Source: a virus
Reading direction: 5' to 3' (one strand)
Virus record (IMG/VR): IMGVR_UViG_3300045108_000001
Location: 1-40,084 of that record
DNA length: 40,084 nt
Below, piece by piece: positions 24,086 through 30,341 of this stretch. Each line of letters starts with the position of its first letter. The stretch's first letter is position 1. The notes below the pieces were generated by a model. It saw only the letters and a list, made by a program, of their open reading frames with translations, did no database searches and was not told where the DNA came from. The translations under genes were made by a program, and so were the position numbers.

Positions 24086-25729
24086 ATGACTGAATTGATC
24101 CAGCTCCAACGCCAAGGGCCGAGCACTTACGAACTGCTGTCGGATGCCGTGCAGCAGTTCGAGAAGGCGCAACAGCAGGCGCGCGACGAGAAGTTTCGAA
24201 ATAGCCAGCTCGACCTCCAGCGCGGTCAGCTCGACTTGCAAGGTAAGGAATTGGCGTCGAACGACGCGGCGCGAGCTGGCAACCTGAAACTGGGTCAAGA
24301 CACACTGTCGGATCAGCAGAAGAAGGCGCAAGCGGACCAGTTCATCGAACTGCACTTTAAGCCACTGTACGCAGCTGACGACACAGTTGGTGCCGCTAAG
24401 ATCCTTTATCAGTACACAAAACAGAATCCCGAGCTAATGCCGTATCTGACGGCAGCAGCTCAAGAGCGCAACGCGACGCCAGCAGAGGAGGCGTCGGGCA
24501 ACGTCGGGAGATTCTCTCGCACGCAGACTGGTATCGCCGCTGCCGGTGGGACTGATCCTAACGCGGTGAATTTCACCACTAAGCTCGCAACGAAAGACTG
24601 GATGCCGAAAGAGGGCTTCGTCGAGCAGCAGGCGAAAGATACCGGCAGCCTGATGGGGACGAACGCTTTGCCGGGACCAGACCTCGCGAAACCGACGCCT
24701 CGGCCGAGCGGCAACGTCGTCTTGGATACTCGCGCTAGAACACTCGGCGCAATGACGGACGCCGGTCAGAACCAAACGAGCCAGACGTCAATCACGACAG
24801 AGGGCATGCGACAGAGGGGTGAGACGCAGCGGCAGGCCATGGTGATCAAGGCGCAGAGGGATGCCGCTGCCGCGACCAGCGGCGGAATGCCTGACATCGG
24901 TATTGGCGGTGACATCTCGAAAGAGAAGCCGCTCGTGCGCCTACTTGTCAGTCGAGACGCTGACCCGGCGATCTTGACGGGGCTGATGCGCCGCAAGGGT
25001 GGCGAAGCCGCGGTGAACGAAATCCTCGGTCGCGTCATGCAGTACGACCCGAAGTTCAACGTCGGCGATTACGCCGAGCAGTTCGGCATCAAGAAGCGCT
25101 ACAACTTCGGAAAAGATAAGGACAACGTTGACGCGCTGAACACCGCTATCGGCCATGTGTATGACGGGTGGGTTGCGTCGGGGAAGATTGATAACTTTGA
25201 CTCGATCCCACTGCTGAACACGTTCGCCAACTCGATCAAGAATAAAGCGAAGGTGGCATCAGGTGGCGGGCAACCTCTCCTGGACTACCGACAAGCCGTG
25301 CAGGGCATGAGCGGCGAGTTCAATAAACTGTACACCGGTGGCGTCGGCTCCGAGGGCGAGATGGAAGCTTGGAAGGCTACGGCCAATGAGAGCCATAGCG
25401 ACTCCCAACGGCGCGGCGAACTACAGCACCTCGCACACATGCTCGGCGCCCGATACCAGCCGCTCGCATCGACGTACGAACGCACGGGCCGATCGTTCTA
25501 CGACGACAAGATCACGCCGCAGAACAAAGAGCGCATGCGGGCGATGGGGCTCGATACCACCACGTTCGACATTCTCGGCAAGGGTCAGGCGCCGAGCGGA
25601 GGCGCGGCAGGCGCCCCGCCGCCGTCGCGCACGTTCGGAATGACGGCCACGGGTCCGAACGGTCACAAGATCGGCAGCGACGACGGCAACACGTGGTACG
25701 ACGTCCAGACTGGCCAGAGGGTGCAATAG
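24086..25729 (+). CDS. internal virion protein candidate, 547 aa
   Basis: An N-terminal coiled-coil region (STYELLSDAVQQFEKAQQQA, then QLDLQRGQLDLQGKELAS) precedes a helical middle and a structured C-terminal part ending TGPNGHKIGSDDGNTWYDVQ. AGGTAAGG lies before the ATG. It is soluble, with no lysozyme or peptidase motif that I can see. Position between two other large proteins suggests a component of the ejected or internal protein set. Confidence 0.45.
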   Translation: MTELIQLQRQGPSTYELLSDAVQQFEKAQQQARDEKFRNSQLDLQRGQLDLQGKELASNDAARAGNLKLGQDTLSDQQKKAQADQFIELHFKPLYAADDTVGAAKILYQYTKQNPELMPYLTAAAQERNATPAEEASGNVGRFSRTQTGIAAAGGTDPNAVNFTTKLATKDWMPKEGFVEQQAKDTGSLMGTNALPGPDLAKPTPRPSGNVVLDTRARTLGAMTDAGQNQTSQTSITTEGMRQRGETQRQAMVIKAQRDAAAATSGGMPDIGIGGDISKEKPLVRLLVSRDADPAILTGLMRRKGGEAAVNEILGRVMQYDPKFNVGDYAEQFGIKKRYNFGKDKDNVDALNTAIGHVYDGWVASGKIDNFDSIPLLNTFANSIKNKAKVASGGGQPLLDYRQAVQGMSGEFNKLYTGGVGSEGEMEAWKATANESHSDSQRRGELQHLAHMLGARYQPLASTYERTGRSFYDDKITPQNKERMRAMGLDTTTFDILGKGQAPSGGAAGAPPPSRTFGMTATGPNGHKIGSDDGNTWYDVQTGQRVQ

Positions 25730-25730
25730 G

Positions 25731-27680
25731 ATGGGCGTTCCGGTCGGGTACGTCATGGATGAGGAGCCGATGGGCAACGTGGCGTTGCCGCACGGCTACA
25801 CGCTCGATCCGCCGCTGGGCGTCGCCGATCAGGCGCGGAAGCGTCTCGCGTCTCGCGGGCTGACGCCTGATGACGTGACAGCCGGGCGCGGACTGACAAC
25901 TCCGGCGCAGATCGAATTTGAAGATCCGAAGGAAGTCAACGGCGGGTTCATCGGCGGCATGGGGCGGTTTGCGAAGTCCTCTGTTCCTGACACAGTCGCC
26001 AACGCGATATTGCCAGGTGCCGGGCCGCAAATGCTCCACCTCGCCCAAGCCGCTCGGACGCTTCCAGAGCACCACACGGTGCGCGACGTCGCCAGCAACG
26101 TGGCGTCAGTTGCCGGGGTTCCGGACTACCCAGGAATTGCGGCGGAATCGTACCATAGGGGCGAATCGAATCAGAGCCGGGCGGATATGTACGGCGAGGC
26201 GGCGATCCCCGTTGCTGCGGCTGCTGCCGGCCTAGCTGCCAAGTTCCTGCCGAAGACGGCGCCGCTCGAAGCGCCCCCGCCAAGGCCGACGCTGATCGAA
26301 CGACCGGTGGGCAGCGCCGATAAGCCGCTCTTGTACACCGCGAGCGGTGACCCGCTCGTAGATGCGACGCCACCGAAAGCACCAACGCCAACGGCCACCA
26401 GCCCGACCGGGTTCCTGTGGCGCAAGCTAGCGCACCTCATCCCGGGCGTCGGGAAGGCTGTAACGGTGGCAGAGATCGGGAAGGCCGTGTACGACAGTCC
26501 ATTGTTCAAGAGTACGACGCCATCGACGAAGAGCGCCTTCGCGAGCGCCCTGCGGGCCGGCGACATTCAACGGGCGCTCGCGCTGAGCGCTGGTTTCGTC
26601 GGCGGACAAGGGCTGGACGATGAGTACGGCCACGATCCGGCGATCCATGCGGCGGTAGATGACGCCTTCGCCAAGGCGAATGGGAATCCGATGGTCGCGC
26701 GCCAGTTACTCCACGCTCAGGAGGCGGTCTATGTCAACCCCGATGGAACGGAAATCCGAGTCCCCCACCACGTCGTCAGTTCCTTCGTCAACGCCATCCC
26801 GAACACCAATCTACAACACGCCGATACTGGGGTGGCTCCGGGCAATGCGCAAGGCGGGCAAGCTCCAACCGGGCGGCAAGCTGGTACTGCGCAAGAAGGC
26901 ATGACCGGAGGCGACACGCTTTCGGATATGCTGTTCGGCGCCTCAGCGAACGCGGCGGAGCGACCGCAAGCCACCAAACCAGCAGCCACTAGCGCACCGT
27001 CTCCCGCGATCGCCAAGGCGCAAGCGGAGATGGATCGTGACGGCATTACGGCCGAGCAGCGTGCCGCATACCGCAGCGGTATGAGCGAGAAGCTGTTCAA
27101 GGCTTTCGACCCAACCGAAGAATACGATGACGCGAACTTCGTCAAGCGTGAGATTGAGAAGGCGCGACGCCGCCTGAAGGGCGAGGATGTTGGCGATGAG
27201 CGTGATCCGAAGGTCAACGACGCGTGGCGTCTCTACCTCGGCTTGCCGCAGCAGCACGGTACATTCAGCGTATCACCATATACGCCTGGCATTAAAAAGG
27301 ACGGCGCCGAACCGTATTACTACCGCATTAACAACTTCTGGCGCTCGTTCCTTGACGAAGACGACAGCGGGCAGACCGACGCGCCGAAAATCAGAGCCCT
27401 CATCGCGGAAATCGACGGAAGCGAAGGTGGCCGGCTGCACTTCGACGCCGACATGGTCATGCGCGAGTACACGGTCATGCGCAGCAAAGACGCACGCGGT
27501 CCATATATCTCGATCTATGACATTTGGGATCTCGCCCCGGTCATCAGTAGCGGCGGTGATGAGAAGGCGATTCGGATGGAGAAGTACATCGGACGCCCGT
27601 TCGAGATCTACGACCGGCTTTACTATGACCCGAAAACGTTTGCGCCGCGATTTGAGAACACGAGCAAGGAGAAGAAGTGA
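25731..27680 (+). CDS. large virion protein with distinctive C-terminal domain, 649 aa
   Basis: The N-terminal half has small-residue hydrophobic segments (EAAIPVAAAAAGLAAKFLP, about 163-181) and Pro-rich linkers, fitting an ejection protein. The C-terminal 150 residues are a separate globular domain, rich in aromatics: FVKREIEKARRRLKGED, YYRINNFWRSFLDED, GPYISIYDIWDLAP and GRPFEIYDRLYYDPKTFAPR. I have the impression that a WD...GxPFExYDRxYY pattern also occurs at the ends of large secreted or polymorphic-toxin-like proteins, but cannot confirm it. No catalytic residues are assigned. Confidence 0.5.
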   Translation: MGVPVGYVMDEEPMGNVALPHGYTLDPPLGVADQARKRLASRGLTPDDVTAGRGLTTPAQIEFEDPKEVNGGFIGGMGRFAKSSVPDTVANAILPGAGPQMLHLAQAARTLPEHHTVRDVASNVASVAGVPDYPGIAAESYHRGESNQSRADMYGEAAIPVAAAAAGLAAKFLPKTAPLEAPPPRPTLIERPVGSADKPLLYTASGDPLVDATPPKAPTPTATSPTGFLWRKLAHLIPGVGKAVTVAEIGKAVYDSPLFKSTTPSTKSAFASALRAGDIQRALALSAGFVGGQGLDDEYGHDPAIHAAVDDAFAKANGNPMVARQLLHAQEAVYVNPDGTEIRVPHHVVSSFVNAIPNTNLQHADTGVAPGNAQGGQAPTGRQAGTAQEGMTGGDTLSDMLFGASANAAERPQATKPAATSAPSPAIAKAQAEMDRDGITAEQRAAYRSGMSEKLFKAFDPTEEYDDANFVKREIEKARRRLKGEDVGDERDPKVNDAWRLYLGLPQQHGTFSVSPYTPGIKKDGAEPYYYRINNFWRSFLDEDDSGQTDAPKIRALIAEIDGSEGGRLHFDADMVMREYTVMRSKDARGPYISIYDIWDLAPVISSGGDEKAIRMEKYIGRPFEIYDRLYYDPKTFAPRFENTSKEKK

Positions 27681-27723
27681 GGCGCATCCAGTGCGACCGT
27701 ATCTCGTAACGAAGGAGCTGACG

Positions 27724-28074
27724 TTGGCCGACGAAGAACGTGAAGAGCGGCGCGCGCCAGCGCCGACAGCGTGGCAGGACCCGCGCTTCTACCTCTCTGC
27801 TGCATCCGTGCTGTTGACGATCGTGCTGGCGCTATTCGGCTACATCGCGACGCAGATATCGACGATCAGCGCGACGCTCGCCACGCTCTCTCGCGATAGC
27901 GGAAAGCAGGATGTCCGGATCGACAAGCTGGAAGAGTTTCGGAGAGATCAAGAACGAAAGAATGAGAAGGTATCCGACAGCCTCGCCACGATCAATAACC
28001 GGGAAACGGACTATCATTTCAATCTCTCGGGACGACTGAGCACACTTGAAGGGGCAGCAAAGAAAGGACCATAG
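27724..28074 (+). CDS. single-pass membrane/coiled-coil protein, 116 aa
   Basis: TTG at 27724 is chosen because AAGGAG lies six bases upstream; a GTG at 27691 has no Shine-Dalgarno. A short charged N-terminus is followed by one transmembrane helix (YLSAASVLLTIVLALFGYIA, about 26-45) and a coiled coil (DVRIDKLEEFRRDQERKNEK). This layout fits an inner-membrane spanin or holin-type lysis component, and the gene lies at the end of the late block, but no partner o-spanin or endolysin is recognised. Confidence 0.5.
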   Translation: MADEEREERRAPAPTAWQDPRFYLSAASVLLTIVLALFGYIATQISTISATLATLSRDSGKQDVRIDKLEEFRRDQERKNEKVSDSLATINNRETDYHFNLSGRLSTLEGAAKKGP

Positions 28075-28076
28075 TC

Positions 28077-28361
28077 ATGCCAGACGAAGGCTGCACCAAA
28101 TGCATCATCGATACCGGCCACCTCAAAGGCGTGTCGGACTTCCTCGTGTTCACCGCCGTGAACCTTGACAAGGTGATCGAGACGATCGGGACGGCCAATC
28201 TCACCGACGAGCAGAAACGGGTGTACCAGAAGGTTCTCGATGAACAGTGCGAGCTGAAGGACGCAATCCTCGAGAAGATCGAAGCGTGGTCCTACGCGGT
28301 GACCGACATCAGCAAGGCTCACGACGTGCTGTACAAGCTGAAGGACGGCGGCAAGAAGTGA
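28077..28361 (+). CDS. hypothetical protein, 94 aa
   Basis: AAAGGA lies before the ATG. A helical, charged 94-residue protein with an early Cys pair (GCTKCIIDTGH) and a long helix (TDEQKRVYQKVLDEQCELKD). It ends in a GTGA overlap with a tiny ORF. No family recognised; it is near the end of the late operon, so a lysis-associated or accessory role is possible. Confidence 0.55.
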   Translation: MPDEGCTKCIIDTGHLKGVSDFLVFTAVNLDKVIETIGTANLTDEQKRVYQKVLDEQCELKDAILEKIEAWSYAVTDISKAHDVLYKLKDGGKK

Positions 28362-28471
28362 CGCCGCTCTCGATGCTCTGGTGGCTGATCGTCGGTCATG
28401 CCGTCGAGATACGCGGGAGCACAAGCGGGACGAATGGAGCGAGGAGAACCGGTGCGCGGACGCGTGCGTGA
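28358..28471 (+). CDS. tiny hydrophobic-N ORF, 37 aa
   Basis: GTG at 28358 overlaps the stop of the preceding gene (GTGA), the same junction used elsewhere in this genome. The product begins MTPLSMLWWLIVGHAVEIRG and then becomes Arg/Thr/Gly-rich. It could be a real micro-membrane protein at the end of the late block or a chance frame. It stops three bases before the convergent leftward genes. Confidence 0.3.
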   Translation: MTPLSMLWWLIVGHAVEIRGSTSGTNGARRTGARTRA

Positions 28472-28489
28472 CGTCAGCCATTCAGCACC

Positions 28490-28699
28490 TCATCCAGTTT
28501 CGCCACCATCGACAACGCCGCGGGGAGGCGAAGGTAAGTAAGTGATCCGCCATCGCTTGACGCGGACGACGCGTCGATACCCGTTCCTTTCGCTGAACAA
28601 TTCGAGCGCCCACGGCGCATGCAGGCAGAGCCCTCGGCCGAAGATACGGAACCACCACACGCCGTGTTCCACCAAACCATCGCATTCGAACCACGGCAT
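28490..28699 (-). CDS. small phage protein, 69 aa
   Basis: ATG at 28699 gives MPWFECDGLVEHGVWWFRIF followed by a stretch with LELFSERNGYRRV. I recognise the F-S-E-R-x-G-Y pattern from small uncharacterised phage proteins. The longer frame upstream is shadow. It is the last gene of the long leftward operon and overlaps the preceding gene (TGATG). Two other minus-strand frames here (to 28680 and 28745) are Ser/Arg-rich and rejected. Confidence 0.6.
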   Translation of the reverse strand: MPWFECDGLVEHGVWWFRIFGRGLCLHAPWALELFSERNGYRRVVRVKRWRITYLPSPPRGVVDGGETG

Positions 28700-28911
28700 C
28701 ACCGTCCTCCCGCACGTTTGCCGAAGTACCGATGCACGGCCCCATTCAGCTTGTTCATCGGTGCAACAAGCCGCATGCGCTTCAACCACGGCAAGTGATG
28801 CACGAACTGCTTTGCGACACCGCCAGCGCGTTGCCACGAGTCACCGCCGCAGACTGGGCAACGGTTCCGGTGCAGCTCCACGCGGCCACAATCAGGGCAG
28901 TCGGCCAGCAT
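28699..28911 (-). CDS. zinc-ribbon protein, 70 aa
   Basis: ATG at 28911, overlapping the stop of the upstream gene. A clear Cys4 zinc ribbon (CPDCGRVELHRNRCPVCGG, about 5-23) is followed by a basic helix-rich tail (FVHHLPWLKRMRLVAPMNKL). Zinc ribbons of this size usually bind nucleic acid or protein partners. Function is not known. Confidence 0.7.
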   Translation of the reverse strand: MLADCPDCGRVELHRNRCPVCGGDSWQRAGGVAKQFVHHLPWLKRMRLVAPMNKLNGAVHRYFGKRAGGR

Positions 28912-29096
28912 CACGGCTCCCCGTTCTTGCAGCCCGGCAGGAATCGCACGCCGACCGTTGCGACGATCGCCGGGCGCCAGACGAAGCCGCAGTTCTGGCA
29001 CGCGTGCGTGTGATGCAGCTTCGTAGCGAAGTCGCCAGTATCGATGTGCCGCTCCATGCACTCAGGACACCACAGAATCATCGGGATTGCTTCCAT
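28911..29096 (-). CDS. zinc-ribbon protein, 61 aa
   Basis: ATG at 29096 with a GAGGAG Shine-Dalgarno. Two Cys pairs (CPEC at about 10-13, CQNC at about 33-36) frame HIDTGDFATKLHHTHAC; the ending GVRFLPGCKNGEP is familiar from a widespread uncharacterised phage protein. Overlaps the next gene by one to four bases. Likely zinc-binding; role unknown. Confidence 0.7.
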   Translation of the reverse strand: MEAIPMILWCPECMERHIDTGDFATKLHHTHACQNCGFVWRPAIVATVGVRFLPGCKNGEP

Positions 29097-29149
29097 GTCT
29101 CATCTCCTCCAGTTTGCGAAGGCTTCGTCGGTGGTCATCAAACAGGCGG

Positions 29150-29353
29150 TCACGGTGCGGCCCGCGGTAGACTTGACGGATCATCTACGCGCGCCTTGGG
29201 CTGGCTCTGCGCCATGGCGCCGCACGGACACCAACACCAGCCGTTCTCCTCGGTATGCGCTTGGCACTGGTGCGCCAACGTACTACCCGGCACTGTGAAA
29301 TGGCGCCCGCAGGCGTCCGCCCTCACAACCCTGATCCGCGGCTTATTCATCAT
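29150..29353 (-). CDS. small Cys-rich protein, 67 aa
   Basis: ATG at 29353 follows AAAGGATAGGAACG. The protein (MMNKPRIRVVRADACGRHF...) has Cys/His residues HQCQAHTEENGWCWCPCG that could coordinate zinc. Frame upstream of the ATG is Arg-rich shadow. The stretch 29100-29149 downstream holds only a 17-codon frame. Confidence 0.55.
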   Translation of the reverse strand: MMNKPRIRVVRADACGRHFTVPGSTLAHQCQAHTEENGWCWCPCGAMAQSQPKARVDDPSSLPRAAP

Positions 29354-29358
29354 CGTTC

Positions 29359-29829
29359 CTATCCTTTCATCGGGCGGCACGGGGCGTTGTAGATTTCGAC
29401 GTGCTCGTCGTTCAACTGGGCAGCGAATTGCCCACAGGAGTTGAGGTCGAGGCACGCGGTAAGGTGAGCGTTCACGAGTACGCGCGCCCTCTCCGCGAAG
29501 CGGGCGTCACGCTTGGTAGCTTCGCGCACTTCTGCTAGTTGCTGTTGCAGTTCATTGATCCGACTCGCGGTCGTTTCGTCTAGCGCATTCAGGTCGTCAC
29601 GTAACTGGTTGACGTACTCCGGGATCGCGGCCAGCCGCCAGCACCCGCCTGTTTCAGCCTCACAATACGGGTTTTCTGCGTCGTGAGCGTTGGCGCAACC
29701 GCCACACCCGCAGCAATCTCCGCACGCGAATACTGCTCGCGCTGGCGGCTCGTTATCGACCGAGAGGCAAACGGCCGGGGCGCCGCACATTCCGCACGGC
29801 AGCACGGCGCTATTCGTCACCTTGCCCAT
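29359..29829 (-). CDS. Cys-rich N-terminal plus coiled-coil protein, 156 aa
   Basis: The first 65 residues carry many Cys (CGMCGAPAVC, then CGDCCGCGGCANAHD, then YCEAETGGC), likely two metal sites or disulfides. A coiled coil follows (VNQLRDDLNALDETTASRIN, then RINELQQQLAEVREATKRD). The gene sits mid-operon, five bases before the next gene and four after the previous one. No known family. Confidence 0.6.
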   Translation of the reverse strand: MGKVTNSAVLPCGMCGAPAVCLSVDNEPPARAVFACGDCCGCGGCANAHDAENPYCEAETGGCWRLAAIPEYVNQLRDDLNALDETTASRINELQQQLAEVREATKRDARFAERARVLVNAHLTACLDLNSCGQFAAQLNDEHVEIYNAPCRPMKG

Positions 29830-29832
29830 CCT

Positions 29833-30096
29833 CTACTCCTTCGTCATCCGCGCACGCTCCGGCTGGAGAGTCGCGAATGCCTTGTCGTTCACGACGTCAT
29901 GCCGTACGTTGCTGATGATCCCGCGCGCCATCTTCAGCTTGCGGATGTTGTGGCGCCACGGGTAGGCCGGATCGTCCTCGCCGTCTCCGTCGTCTGGCAT
30001 GTACTGCTTGAGAACCGTCGCCGCTTCGCTCAGGTGCGCGAGGGCGTTCGACAGCGCAAGTTCGGCGTCGTGCGGCAGGCGGCGAACCTCGATCAT
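29833..30096 (-). CDS. hypothetical protein, 87 aa
   Basis: A helical 87-residue protein (ELALSNALAHLSEAATVLKQ) with an acidic patch (MPDDGDGEDDPAYPW) and a basic tail. Overlaps its upstream neighbour by ATGA and lies three bases from its downstream neighbour. No family recognised. Confidence 0.6.
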   Translation of the reverse strand: MIEVRRLPHDAELALSNALAHLSEAATVLKQYMPDDGDGEDDPAYPWRHNIRKLKMARGIISNVRHDVVNDKAFATLQPERARMTKE

Positions 30097-30341
30097 TCCT
30101 CACCTCTCGACGCCGCACGCGGACGCTCGATTTGCTCGCGAAGCCGCTGCGTCACGATCAAGTGCGGATCGAATTGCGTGATTAAGCAGTCGCGCAGAAA
30201 CGCCGCCTGCTTGGACGGTTCGAAGCCGCGGCTTTGCATGCACGTTAGGACCACCCACTCGATGGCGCCGTTCAGTTTCTCGGCTAGCGCGTCACGTTCG
30301 CTGACAACGGCGTTGTACTTCTTGCGGTCTGCGGTATTCAC
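30093..30341 (-). CDS. helical protein, 82 aa (paralogue of 32950-33249)
   Basis: GTG at 30341 overlaps the stop of the large membrane gene (GTGA); residues encoded further upstream are shadow. The C-terminal part CMQSRGFEPSKQAAFLRDCL followed by ITQFDPHLIVTQRLRE is clearly related to the gene at 32950-33249 (CLDSRGYPPDRQAAYLRDQL, then LSQFDPLMMVTQRLRE). The two copies flank the membrane-protein segment, which points to an old duplication. Function unknown. Confidence 0.65.
   Translation of the reverse strand: MNTADRKKYNAVVSERDALAEKLNGAIEWVVLTCMQSRGFEPSKQAAFLRDCLITQFDPHLIVTQRLREQIERPRAASRGEE

Noticed and set aside
29100-29153. 17-codon leftward frame (VTACLMTTDEAFANWRR) with GTGA overlap
   Set aside because: Too short to support as a gene; could be a remnant or simply the leader carrying the Shine-Dalgarno of the 28911-29096 gene.
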